The notes beneath the pieces were generated by a model. It had not been told where the DNA came from. It did not search any database and saw nothing but the letters and a program-made list of their open reading frames with translations. A stretch of DNA of 64,000 bases, from positions 62,001-126,000 of IMG/VR virus record IMGVR_UViG_3300028920_000039. The stretch is one strand, 5' to 3'. Source of the DNA: a virus. Positions 27,446 to 36,563 of the stretch are shown in pieces. The stretch's first letter is position 1. The number at the start of each line of letters is the position of its first letter. A program made the position numbers and the translations under genes.

Positions 27446-28047
27446 TAGACTCATTCTTCAACTCTGTTCATTGTTTAAGCGGTGCACATTGCCGTACCTG
27501 TCGTCGAGATCGTCATTGGCGAAAAAGTATGATGGAGTTCTTTAGTGACATTGACAAGGTTGATTTTGAGTGCAAGTGGGGTGGCCGGCCACCTACTCAC
27601 AAGGTGCGAAAGTATCGAATTATCCCCAATCGTCTCGAGAGAATGAAGGTTGCAGAACTTGCGGAGGAGATGAAGGGGTACGAGCTAGATGATGAGGCAA
27701 ATGAGATCCTCACAACCTATATAACAGACCATCCACGGCATCATGATGAGTGTGCAGATCGAATGCGCATCTGGATTGCAGAGAAGGAAGATCTGAAGCA
27801 ACAAGGCCTGCCACCCAAACTGATATTGACCCACGACGGTGTGGATTATGAGATACCAGAGAAGTTCCAGTATGCTGGCTCACATGACTTGGCTGATGCT
27901 ATGCGAAAGCTGCCGCTGGACAAGTGGGGAAAGAGTTTACTGAGGAGACATGTGAAAGCAGAGTGGAAAGGACCTTGCCCCAGTTGTCAGGAGTCATCAC
28001 ACATCAATATGATGCGCCTCTGGCTTACCATCAACTCTCCTTCTTGA
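27442..28047 (+). CDS. Cys/His-rich hypothetical protein
   Basis: I start at ATG 27442, which makes an ATGA overlap; the same frame is open further upstream but lies inside the previous gene. The product is 201 residues. The N-terminus VHCLSGAHCRTCRRDRHW and a later FECKWGGRP give a likely metal site (C-x5-HC-x2-C ... C), and GPCPSCQESSH at the end adds another CxxC. The middle is helical and charged. The function is unknown; it links the tail genes to the modification island. Confidence 0.62.
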   Translation: MIDSFFNSVHCLSGAHCRTCRRDRHWRKSMMEFFSDIDKVDFECKWGGRPPTHKVRKYRIIPNRLERMKVAELAEEMKGYELDDEANEILTTYITDHPRHHDECADRMRIWIAEKEDLKQQGLPPKLILTHDGVDYEIPEKFQYAGSHDLADAMRKLPLDKWGKSLLRRHVKAEWKGPCPSCQESSHINMMRLWLTINSPS

Positions 28048-28075
28048 GTTGTAAGTAACAAAGACCGAGGAGTCT

Positions 28076-31000
28076 ATGGCTATACGCTACTACTGTGGAG
28101 ACGGTTGGAAAACCGTTTCCTTTGCTCGCAAGGATATGGGCGCAGATGCTTATCTATTCTGCCCCGGTCCTTCATTGGAGCATGTGTCGGATGCTGACAT
28201 CCATGTTCCGGGTGTGATGGTATTTGCTGTCAACACTGCTTACCCTCGAATTCGACCCGATGTCTGGATAGGAATGGACGTCAAGGAGAAGTGTTACGAC
28301 AAAGCTCTCTGGAGTGAGCCTTTCAGAAAGATCTGTCGAGCCGGGCGTTCGAAGGCAGGGGTGGACGGTAAGAAGATCTGTGAGTTCCCTGAGGTGTACT
28401 GGGCTGATGTTTCTGGTGATAACATCAAGGATATTTTCAATGGGCGGGCCCATGATTCTTGCTTTGTTTACATGCATAATACCTTAACAGTTGCTTGTCA
28501 TATCATGGTGTGGATGGGGGCCAAGAGGATCCATTTCGTCGGTTGTGATCAGGACAATTCGAAGAAGGACTATCATGACAATCGCAAGTTGCATGATCGT
28601 GACAGAGAAGAGAACTTCCGCCTGTACAAGAAGCAGACAAAGTTTCTACGGCAATTCATGACGTTAGGTCTCCAGCATGGCATTGAGTGTATTTCTTGTA
28701 CCCCGGGTTCGCCGATAAATGAGTTCATGGACTACGTTCCTCTTCAGGAGGCCTTGCGTGTTTCTCAGGAGAAGTCGCCAAAGCGTGGCTACAGTGAGAT
28801 TCTGAATACACGAGAGGTGGAGCGCAAGCAGCTTCAGCAGTGGGGCACACCTGAGCTTGGTAGAGGTGTGGTAGTAGCCTTCAATGAGAACATGGAGTGG
28901 ATGGGGGAATGGTGGTGGGAGAATCTGCGAAGGCATGTGGATGTGTCCGCACCGGTTGCATTTGTTGATCTAGGAATGTCGCCTCCAATGCGCAAATGGT
29001 GTGAGAACAGAGGGCGTATCATTGATTTCACTTGGTCTCCGATTCGTCCTGACGGTGACAAGAAAACGTTTCGAGTAGAGCATGGCTGGAAGCCTTTCGT
29101 CTTTTTCAAGTCGCCGTTCAGGGAAACATTGTTCCTCGATGTTGACTGTGAAGTAGTAGGCGATGTGCTATCGGTGTTTGAGCATCTTGGAAAGAACCGT
29201 TTCGGGATCGCTAAGGACCAGTTGTACCATCAGTTGAAATCGAAGCAGGAACTCTTGCCCGGAGAAGTGATGCACAATAGCGGTGTGTTGGCTGTTAGGC
29301 ATGGCTCAAAGATCGTCGAGCAGTGGGCCAAGGCTATTATTGATGTAGGTGTTGATGGATGGAGAGACAATGATCAGCCTATTCTCAACAAAGTACTCAC
29401 CACATCCGGTATCGAATACGCAGAGATTCCGCCGGAGTACAACCTGCTAGCTCCGTATGCTCAGAACTGGAAGAGCCGATGCAAGGCTGAGGTTGTCACT
29501 TCACCGAAGGTGCTTCATCGGTTGACATCACATCCTCATTCTTTCAACACGCTTCGAACTATTCTTGAAGAGCGCTTTTGTGTAGACGGTATCTGGCTAA
29601 GAGATGCAGATATCTTCCTCAAGTGTTTGTGGGCAAACGAAGCGATGGCAGATAAGGGTGTGGTGATCGGAGTTGACGCTAACCAAGAGTGGATGATACC
29701 ATGGTGGGTTGAGAATTATCGTAGGCATAACAATTACCCTGTGTTGGTAGCCGATTTCGGGTTGACGGATGATGGGATCGAGCTTTGCCGCCAGCTGAAC
29801 CTTGGAGTATCGGCGACCGTTTCACTTGAAGGCCACGGTTGGTTCAAGAAGCCACTCGGTTGTCTTCAGACGATATTCAAGAAGACTGTATGGATGGATA
29901 CAGATGTCGAAGTTCGAAAGGATATCGGTCCGCTGTTTGACTACAGTGAGAACAACATGTTTGGCATCACATACGACCGCGGTACCCCTCAGCAGTACAA
30001 AGATGCCATGCCTTGGGACGCGACTATCTACAACAGCGGTTGTATCTCGTATCGTCACAACGACCCTCTTATTCAGAAGTGGGCTATGATAACAGTGATG
30101 ACCCACGAGCTGAAACCACAGCCTGGGAAGTTGTTCTGCGTCTGTGGTGACCAAGAAACGTTGGCGATGGCTATTCGTCGTTACGCTAAACATCGAATTC
30201 ACAGGATACCGAAGGAGGACTTTGCCCTTCGGCTGAGCAGCGATCCAGATGACTGCATTGCCAAACACTGGACTGGTCCGACAGGTAAGAAGGTCATCAA
30301 ACAGCAGATGGCGGATTCTCGTAAGGACATCGGGGTGATGGTGGGTCTTCTGGACGAGGACACTGAATGGTTGCTTGAATGGTGGTATGCCAACTACAAG
30401 CGCTACAACGACCTGCCTGTGTGTTTTGTTGACTGTGGCATGAGCGATTCGGCACGAGCTTTTTGTGAGGAACGAGGCCGGATTGTAAAGCTGGTCACCA
30501 AACCCCATATCAAGAGCTGGTTCAGAAAGCCGTGGGCACTTCTCGAAACACCATTTCAGCGAACACTTTTCATTGAGACTGATGTCGAAGTCAGAGGCAA
30601 CATCAGAGATCTTATCGTGAATACAGGCGGTCTTGGCATGGTGTACGAGCGTTCCACTAAAGAAGAGTCGGTTGCTTTGAAGAGACATTTTGGTGATAAG
30701 AGGCGGCATAATGTTCCTGACGATGCGCTTGTATACGATGGCGGTCAGCTTGTTTTCAACAGTGACGAGCCAATGCTACAGAGGTGGGCCGATGCCGTTG
30801 AAGAAACCAAGCACCTGCCTGCATGCAACACTGACAACAGCGGTCCGGTGGAGAACGGGTTTGTTGGCGACCATGAGATTCTTGCCAAGGTAATGTATGA
30901 GATGCGTAAAGGGGTTCACATTATGCCACGGTGTGCCAATAAGTACTATGGGCCGCCAAAGGACAGTCTCTTGTATCACAGATGTGGCTACAAAGGGCAA

Positions 31001-32362
31001 GGAAAGGATTCCATCAAGCGTCAGACAGAACGGAAGCAGTTGCCCGAAACCTCGAAACCAAAATCTGTTGTTGAGCAGGATAAAGGTGTGCTTGTCGGCA
31101 TTTTGTATGAGGACACAGAGCAGATGTTGGACTGGTGGATGGGCAACTACTTGTGGCACAACTCATTGCCTGTTTGCTTCGTAGGCTACAAGACAACTCC
31201 TGAAACCAGGGAGAAGTGCGAGGCATGGGGCATCTTCATCGATATTAGCGACATCAATTTCGTGGAAGGTCGTTGGAAGCGCCCCTTTGCTATGCAGCGG
31301 ACGCCTTTCAAGCATACCGTGTGGATAGATATCGATTGTGAGGTGAGGGGTAATGTAGGACGGCTTCTCGATATGAAGTCCCCTTCTCTTATGTTTGAGC
31401 GTCGAACTGAAAAGCTGACTATGGTGTCTAATCTACAGACAACTGCTGATCCACGTCAGTGGGCTAATGTGCCTTCTCAGGCAAAGGCTTTTGATGCTGG
31501 GGTAGTGCGTTTCGACAAAGGGTGCGATCTTATTGCTAAATGGTGTGAGCGATGCAAGATTGTCAGAAGGCTACCGGTAGAAATGGTAGAGGATGAGGTC
31601 TTTGCTGAGGAAAACGGTTTCGTCTATGATCAGGAGGTGCTGTCACTGATTGTGCATGAGAATCAGGTACCTGTTGGTTGGATCCCAAACAAAAATTGTC
31701 GAAACAAGCATTACGGCGACAGCGGTGTCTTTCAGGTGTATCATCGTTGTGGTGGTGGGCTTGAGGGCAAGGGCGGTATCCGAAAGCAGATTCGGGAGCA
31801 TCCGATTGTCATCAGACACAACAGTTTGGTGCTGGCTTGCCGAAAAGATCTTCTTGCTCGGATGGGGCAGAATGTGGTTTGTTGTGAAGTAGGAGTTGGT
31901 GAAGGAGAGCTCTCTGTCAAGATCAACTCTATGCTTCATCCTAAGAAACTGCATCTGGTGGACCTATGGAAGCACCAGGAAGAGGGTTACGAAGACGAAA
32001 ACAATGTGAGTGATGAAGAGCACGCTCGTCGAAAGGCGCATGTTGAAGGCATATTCAAGAACTGCGCCAATGTTCAGATTCATCAGGGCTGGTCTACCGA
32101 TGTCGTTGCACAATTCCCTAATCACTACTTTGATTTTGTGTACATTGATGCTAACCACTACTTCGATCCGGTACTGGCTGATCTCGAAGCATACGCTCCT
32201 AAGGTCAAAAAGAATGGGTTCCTATGCGGTCACGACTATGCTGGTTTGAACCCCATGTTTGAGGTTGAGGAGGCTGTCCAAGAGTTTTGTAACAGGCACA
32301 ACTGGCGGTTACTCTACACCACAGATGAAGAGTGGCCCAGCTTCGTTTTGAGGCGGTTATGA
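28076..32362 (+). CDS. Giant multidomain enzyme: DUF115-like domain, four glycosyltransferase domains, methyltransferase
   Basis: A 1428-residue protein. Residues ~1-250 resemble the DUF115 (Maf-like) fold (FCPGPSLEHV; MGAKRIHFVGCDQDN). Four homologous GT-A-like units then begin near 262, 527, 751 and 1002, each with a W-W helix (EWMGEWWWEN, EWMIPWWVEN, EWLLEWWYAN, QMLDWWMGN). Each has a D-x-D-like site (LDVDCEV, MDTDVEV, IETDVEV, IDIDCEV). Residues ~1262-1428 are a class I SAM methyltransferase (CCEVGVGEGELSVK, VYIDANHYFD). It would act in the cytoplasm on sugars and a protein or glycan acceptor. It lies between tail-tip genes and a radical SAM gene. The acceptor is unknown. Confidence 0.78.
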   Translation: MAIRYYCGDGWKTVSFARKDMGADAYLFCPGPSLEHVSDADIHVPGVMVFAVNTAYPRIRPDVWIGMDVKEKCYDKALWSEPFRKICRAGRSKAGVDGKKICEFPEVYWADVSGDNIKDIFNGRAHDSCFVYMHNTLTVACHIMVWMGAKRIHFVGCDQDNSKKDYHDNRKLHDRDREENFRLYKKQTKFLRQFMTLGLQHGIECISCTPGSPINEFMDYVPLQEALRVSQEKSPKRGYSEILNTREVERKQLQQWGTPELGRGVVVAFNENMEWMGEWWWENLRRHVDVSAPVAFVDLGMSPPMRKWCENRGRIIDFTWSPIRPDGDKKTFRVEHGWKPFVFFKSPFRETLFLDVDCEVVGDVLSVFEHLGKNRFGIAKDQLYHQLKSKQELLPGEVMHNSGVLAVRHGSKIVEQWAKAIIDVGVDGWRDNDQPILNKVLTTSGIEYAEIPPEYNLLAPYAQNWKSRCKAEVVTSPKVLHRLTSHPHSFNTLRTILEERFCVDGIWLRDADIFLKCLWANEAMADKGVVIGVDANQEWMIPWWVENYRRHNNYPVLVADFGLTDDGIELCRQLNLGVSATVSLEGHGWFKKPLGCLQTIFKKTVWMDTDVEVRKDIGPLFDYSENNMFGITYDRGTPQQYKDAMPWDATIYNSGCISYRHNDPLIQKWAMITVMTHELKPQPGKLFCVCGDQETLAMAIRRYAKHRIHRIPKEDFALRLSSDPDDCIAKHWTGPTGKKVIKQQMADSRKDIGVMVGLLDEDTEWLLEWWYANYKRYNDLPVCFVDCGMSDSARAFCEERGRIVKLVTKPHIKSWFRKPWALLETPFQRTLFIETDVEVRGNIRDLIVNTGGLGMVYERSTKEESVALKRHFGDKRRHNVPDDALVYDGGQLVFNSDEPMLQRWADAVEETKHLPACNTDNSGPVENGFVGDHEILAKVMYEMRKGVHIMPRCANKYYGPPKDSLLYHRCGYKGQGKDSIKRQTERKQLPETSKPKSVVEQDKGVLVGILYEDTEQMLDWWMGNYLWHNSLPVCFVGYKTTPETREKCEAWGIFIDISDINFVEGRWKRPFAMQRTPFKHTVWIDIDCEVRGNVGRLLDMKSPSLMFERRTEKLTMVSNLQTTADPRQWANVPSQAKAFDAGVVRFDKGCDLIAKWCERCKIVRRLPVEMVEDEVFAEENGFVYDQEVLSLIVHENQVPVGWIPNKNCRNKHYGDSGVFQVYHRCGGGLEGKGGIRKQIREHPIVIRHNSLVLACRKDLLARMGQNVVCCEVGVGEGELSVKINSMLHPKKLHLVDLWKHQEEGYEDENNVSDEEHARRKAHVEGIFKNCANVQIHQGWSTDVVAQFPNHYFDFVYIDANHYFDPVLADLEAYAPKVKKNGFLCGHDYAGLNPMFEVEEAVQEFCNRHNWRLLYTTDEEWPSFVLRRL

Positions 32363-34743
32363 AGAGAACCCGTTGGCTGAACAATCCAATCTCCCATCCT
32401 TCTCGTTATCATCCTGTTTACCGAACTGACGAAGGCGAGTACAAGGTATTCAGGATGCGCGGTAAGAAGATAGTGATGGATGTCAACACTCTGGACCTTT
32501 TTCAACCACCAGACAACGGAGATCCGGTGGCTCCGCCGATGCCTGTCTTACCTCAGTTTGTTCGTCCTCACATGCGAACTATCAAGCAGTTGGCACTGAA
32601 TGTTACGCATGCTTGTCAGTTACGGTGTGACTACTGCTATCTGTCTCACTTTTACCCAGAGATGGAAGCCAAGATGGGTGTTGACACAGCTATCAGAGCA
32701 GTGGATGAGCTCTTTAACCACTCGGCACTGGATAAACTGCCTGACGATTACACAGGCAGGGGTCCAGGCATTTCCTTCTTTGGTGGCGAACCTCTTCTTA
32801 ATTTTCCTCTCATAGAAGCAGTTGTAGCACACGCGAGAAGCCGGTCAAAACACTTTAGATTCGGTGTTACCACTAACGGGGTAGCAGTGACACCTTCTAT
32901 AGCAAAATTCCTGGCAGAGAACAAATTCTCAATGATTGTATCGGTTGATGGCCCCAAAGCCTTACATGATAAGCACCGAAAGTTTCCTGATGGCAACGGT
33001 TGTTTTGATTCAGTAGTTGAAGGCCTGGAGATGTTGCGTGATGCTGGTGTTGAGAAAATCACTCTGCGTTCAACTTTCTTACCTGATGAAACAGAGCTGC
33101 TGGAGCGAACCAAGTATCTGAACGAACTGTGCGACAACAATTATGCTCAAAATGTTTCAATTGAGCCTGCTTGCTTATCGGAAGGCTGTGCTTTTGATGG
33201 TGAGGTGCGGTTCACGGTTGCAAATGTAAAAAAGCTGCAGAAGGAGTATCTTGTTGTTGCTGATTGGTTGGCTTCTCGAATCATTGATGATGAGAAAGCA
33301 CGGTTTCACAACATCATGTCATATGTGGATCGGTTGGTCAACAAGAAGCAGTATTGTACCGAGTGTGGTGCCGGGGTAGGTTTTTTGGCAGTTTCCCCTG
33401 TAGGCAAGATCTGTGCGTGCCATCGAGAGATGAATTCGGAGATTGGCGATCTTGAAAGAGGTGGTGTTTGTGAGAAGGCTCGAGCTCCGTGGTTTGACAA
33501 TAGATATTACCTTTGTCAGAAGTGCACAAGATGCAAGATTCGAAACCTCTGCGGAGGGCCATGTCGAGAACACAACATTACGGCAAAAGGTGATATGCAC
33601 ACTCCCGATCCTGTTTTTTGTGAGTTCTACAACATCTGGGCGAAGGCAGCAGTGTCGATTCTAGACCAAGTGGAGCACAAGAAGTTACAGGAGCTGTTTC
33701 CTGCTTACAAGAAACGACAACCTACCATAGTCAGGAAAGCTGTCGAGGAGGAGTACGCATTCGTTAGAGAAGCGGGTGGCTTTGGGGATATTGTGAGTAT
33801 AGGTGCTGCGGCTCGATGCTTGAAGCACGAGAAGCCAGATTGTCATATCACTTTGTATGTCCCGGGTGAATTCAAGAATGTGGTACAGCACTTGAAAGGT
33901 GTGGATGAGATGGTGAGTCTGGGTTCTCTACGTGAGTTGGTTGACGTCAGACGGAAGCGGGGCACACCTTTCAGTCGAGCCGATTATCCCTACTTGGAAA
34001 AGGTGGATTCGAACAAGAAGCTCGTCGATATGTGGGGCCCAGCACATCTATACGAGAGCACCGCGGAAGACTTTCTTAAACAAACACGGTCACAGATCTT
34101 CGCAGAAAAGGCAGGCTGTAAAGATGTGAGTCACGCTATTCCTTATTGGAAGGTGACGTCAAAGGAGCGCAAGGAAGCTAGTGAGTACCTTAAGACCTTG
34201 CCGCTACAGACAGTGATAGCCTTGGCGCCAAGAGGCACCGATGTGAATCGTTCACTGCCAAAAGACACACTACTGGCTCTTCTTGATAAGTTGAAAGGGC
34301 GGAGCGTGCTCTTCCTTGACTGTGTTGCGCCTGATCTGCCGGAGAGATTTGAGAATGTGCACTTTCCTGAAGGCTCGCTGTCCCAGGCGGCAGCTCTTAT
34401 AGAGCAGAGCGATATACTGATCTCTGTGGACACTTCTTTGCTTCACATCGGTGTAGGTGTTGGCACTCCGACTCTGGGCATCTTCAACTCCACCGATCCG
34501 TCACCGTATGAGGGTTTCTACCCCGGTCTTCAGACAGTATGGTGGAAGGGCGATACCCCAAATTGCATGTTTCCTTGTAATCGTTCTCGAAAGAAGGGTT
34601 ACGGACCTTGGTGCAAAGACGCTTGTGATCGCCGTAAGAATCTTGGGATCAAGGAGATCATGGAAGGCCTCTCTCGAATTCAGCAACTCGCTAACAACCC
34701 TGCGTTGCAGATGAAGCGAGTAGAGAGGATGAAGCATGGTTAG
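32359..34743 (+). CDS. Radical SAM/SPASM peptide-modifying enzyme fused to GT9-like glycosyltransferase
   Basis: The start is ATG 32359 with GAGG at 6 nt, overlapping the previous stop (ATGA); an upstream ATG 32332 would overlap by 31 nt. It is 794 residues. Cys86, Cys90 and Cys93 (CQLRCDYC) bind the radical SAM 4Fe-4S cluster, and SFFGGEPLL follows. C-terminal Cys clusters (CTECG, CACHRE, CQKCTRCKIRNLCGGPC, ~332-403) form a SPASM domain for auxiliary clusters. The N-terminal YKVFRMRGKKIVMDVN resembles peptide-binding starts of Cys-peptide maturases. Residues ~464-790 look like an ADP-heptose (GT9) transferase (REAGGFGDIVSIGAAARC, SVDTSLLHIGVGVGTPTLG). I know of no such fusion. Confidence 0.82.
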   Translation: MKRTRWLNNPISHPSRYHPVYRTDEGEYKVFRMRGKKIVMDVNTLDLFQPPDNGDPVAPPMPVLPQFVRPHMRTIKQLALNVTHACQLRCDYCYLSHFYPEMEAKMGVDTAIRAVDELFNHSALDKLPDDYTGRGPGISFFGGEPLLNFPLIEAVVAHARSRSKHFRFGVTTNGVAVTPSIAKFLAENKFSMIVSVDGPKALHDKHRKFPDGNGCFDSVVEGLEMLRDAGVEKITLRSTFLPDETELLERTKYLNELCDNNYAQNVSIEPACLSEGCAFDGEVRFTVANVKKLQKEYLVVADWLASRIIDDEKARFHNIMSYVDRLVNKKQYCTECGAGVGFLAVSPVGKICACHREMNSEIGDLERGGVCEKARAPWFDNRYYLCQKCTRCKIRNLCGGPCREHNITAKGDMHTPDPVFCEFYNIWAKAAVSILDQVEHKKLQELFPAYKKRQPTIVRKAVEEEYAFVREAGGFGDIVSIGAAARCLKHEKPDCHITLYVPGEFKNVVQHLKGVDEMVSLGSLRELVDVRRKRGTPFSRADYPYLEKVDSNKKLVDMWGPAHLYESTAEDFLKQTRSQIFAEKAGCKDVSHAIPYWKVTSKERKEASEYLKTLPLQTVIALAPRGTDVNRSLPKDTLLALLDKLKGRSVLFLDCVAPDLPERFENVHFPEGSLSQAAALIEQSDILISVDTSLLHIGVGVGTPTLGIFNSTDPSPYEGFYPGLQTVWWKGDTPNCMFPCNRSRKKGYGPWCKDACDRRKNLGIKEIMEGLSRIQQLANNPALQMKRVERMKHG

Positions 34744-35581
34744 TTGTATGATAGCTGTGCTAGTTAGAGACAGATTTCCTTTGACCAAGTTGTGTTGTGA
34801 TTGGATCTGCGATAGTGACGATTGTGAAGGCATCTATTTCAACCTTGTGGCTTTCGACGATCGCAGCACAGATCCTCTCATGTTCAGATACCTTGAAGAG
34901 CGGTTTCAGGGCAATGTGGTACCTGTTTCTACGGATGACAGGATGTCCGCCCCTGCGCGAGTAGGCATGGCTCGTCAGACTGTTGTGAAGCTGTTTCTCA
35001 GTGGTGCAGGCTGTGACTATCTGTTTCTTCTGGACAGTGATGTGATTGTTACCAAGGCTACTATCAACGAAGCCATTCGTGATTACAATCTGCTGGCTGA
35101 AAAGATGCCTGTTGGTGGCTATACACTTTACGCATTGAACCACATTGAAAAGACACACCCATGGAACAGTAATAAGATCTTCGCCGAGATCAGCTTGACA
35201 GGGGATGCTCATTTGTTGTATCGCCGAGACCACCTAGAAGAGGTCGGTAATCATTTCAGTGTCCGCCCCGGAGGATTTGCGGATCAGCAGATTCATGCCA
35301 TCTATGATCATGGTCTGAAGTTCTGGACTCGCATCACACCTCCGTATGAAGTTCAGCATCTCGGGTTCGGAGAAGGTGTGAGTTTCTGTTGGGATTGGGA
35401 TGGCATCGCTCCTTTTTGGGTAAGAAGGCCGTATTGGAGCCATACTGGAACAAAAGGAGTTATCAATGTTACGGGGTTCGATGTATTACAATATGCTGAC
35501 CTTGTAAATCGGTACGGTGGTCTTGAAGCACCGAAACTCTATCTGGAAATGATGAAGGAGAAAACCAATGAATGTTCGTGA
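34736..35581 (+). CDS. Glycosyltransferase (GT-A type)
   Basis: A 281-residue protein overlapping the radical SAM gene by 8 nt. It has the shape of a family 2-like transferase: an N-terminal nucleotide-binding strand (CMIAVLVRDR), AFDDRSTD, CDYLFLLDSDVIVT with a D-x-D, and a C-terminal acceptor region (GGFADQQIHAIYDHG). It is the sixth transferase-like unit in the island, after four domains at 28076 and the GT9 domain. The tight overlap implies co-translation with the modification genes. Confidence 0.78.
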   Translation: MVSCMIAVLVRDRFPLTKLCCDWICDSDDCEGIYFNLVAFDDRSTDPLMFRYLEERFQGNVVPVSTDDRMSAPARVGMARQTVVKLFLSGAGCDYLFLLDSDVIVTKATINEAIRDYNLLAEKMPVGGYTLYALNHIEKTHPWNSNKIFAEISLTGDAHLLYRRDHLEEVGNHFSVRPGGFADQQIHAIYDHGLKFWTRITPPYEVQHLGFGEGVSFCWDWDGIAPFWVRRPYWSHTGTKGVINVTGFDVLQYADLVNRYGGLEAPKLYLEMMKEKTNECS

Positions 35582-36026
35582 GGAAGTGGACCATCGTTTG
35601 CGTGGTCGAATTAAGATTGTAGCTGAACATGAGGTAACCAAGGAGAAGAGGGTTATTTGTGAGCAGAATCTGGTGGTGAACGGTACTTACAGTCAGCTTT
35701 CCCGTCTGTTGTCAGGCGATCTGGTCGACAACACTATCACCAAGCTGGACTTCGGTACTGATGGCACTGCCCCTACAATTTACGAAGTAGCGCTTCAAGG
35801 TCCACTGGGCATCTGGTTGACAGTTTCCGATACCTACCCGTCAATTACGACAGTAACATTCGGAGCAACCTGGGCGTCAGATCAGGTCAACACCAATTCC
35901 ATTCGAGAAGTGGGTCTTTTCACTGAAGACAATACATTGTGTACCAGGGCGGTTTTTCAGGAAATGAAGAAGTCAGAAGGGTGGACATGGACGATCTCCT
36001 GGACGCTCTACTACACCCTTCCATAA
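35568..36026 (+). CDS. Small virion-like protein, paralogue of the next gene
   Basis: A 152-residue protein with an AAGGAG SD, overlapping the transferase by 14 nt. It shares a pattern with the next gene: NGTYSQLSRLLSGD versus NSMYTKLLRLLGGG, LDFGTDGTAP versus MQFGTGTLSP, then I-x-E-x-G/A and a closing SWT. Such proteins appear beside phage fibre genes and may be fibre or tail-tip subunits. It has no transmembrane segment and no enzyme motif. The role is inferred from context. Confidence 0.62.
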   Translation: MNVREEVDHRLRGRIKIVAEHEVTKEKRVICEQNLVVNGTYSQLSRLLSGDLVDNTITKLDFGTDGTAPTIYEVALQGPLGIWLTVSDTYPSITTVTFGATWASDQVNTNSIREVGLFTEDNTLCTRAVFQEMKKSEGWTWTISWTLYYTLP

Positions 36027-36036
36027 AGGAGATAAC

Positions 36037-36468
36037 ATGAAAGGCAAGTTTGTCCTCACTGCGATTGCTGTAGACAGCGGATATCGTCAGAAATTGGTGA
36101 AGGTTCAGAACACCATTCTTAACAGTATGTATACGAAGTTGCTTCGCCTGCTCGGCGGTGGTACAGGCTCGTCTCCTGTTGATCGTATGCAGTTCGGAAC
36201 CGGCACACTTTCACCAGCCCCCGACCAAGAATTCCTGCAGAAGCCGATCAACCCGATCAAGAATGTTACTCCAATAGTTGACGCTGCTAACTTTGAGGTG
36301 GAGTTTACCGCTGCACTCCTTTCAGATGAAGGCAACGGATTTCCGATTGGAGAAGCCGCATTGGTTTGTGCCGATGACACCCTGGTTGCCAGGTCTACTT
36401 TTGATGTCCGAACCAAGACGTCGAGTTACATATTCGACTTCTCGTGGACCGTTACGCTCAAGTCGTAA
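36037..36468 (+). CDS. Small virion-like protein, paralogue of the previous gene
   Basis: A 143-residue protein with an AAAGGAG SD, 10 nt after its paralogue. It has the same layout (N-terminal RNA/DNA-unlike beta strand, MYTKLLRLLGGGTG, FGTGTLSPAP, C-terminal FDFSWTVTLK) but low identity, so the duplication is old. It is the last gene of the structural/modification block; an inverted repeat and a sigma70 promoter follow. Confidence 0.62.
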   Translation: MKGKFVLTAIAVDSGYRQKLVKVQNTILNSMYTKLLRLLGGGTGSSPVDRMQFGTGTLSPAPDQEFLQKPINPIKNVTPIVDAANFEVEFTAALLSDEGNGFPIGEAALVCADDTLVARSTFDVRTKTSSYIFDFSWTVTLKS

Positions 36469-36473
36469 TCAAA

Positions 36474-36499
36474 AAAAGTCAAAATAATGGTTGACTTTT
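36474..36499 (+). terminator. Inverted repeat overlapping the next promoter
   Basis: AAAAGTCAA (36474-36482) pairs with TTGACTTTT (36491-36499) around an 8-nt loop. It could terminate the late operon. Its right arm contains the -35 box of the downstream promoter, so it may also act as an operator. Confidence 0.5.
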
Positions 36500-36519
36500 G
36501 TTCCACGAGTACATAAAAT
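36491..36519 (+). promoter_or_regulatory. Sigma70-type promoter for the DNA-metabolism block
   Basis: TTGACT (36491-36496) and TAAAAT (36514-36519) are separated by exactly 17 bp. The transcribed lead contains TAACAATTAAAAACG (36524-36538), nearly identical to the lead after the promoter at 59948. It drives the gene at 36564 and probably the whole early block. Confidence 0.8.
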
Positions 36520-36563
36520 GCTTTAACAATTAAAAACGTCCCGTTAACCAAGAGGAGATGAGC

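Noticed and set aside
29822-30709. A 295-codon minus-strand frame inside the glycosyltransferase gene
   Set aside because: The plus strand here carries clear D-x-D and W-W motifs; the antisense product has no motif or SD.
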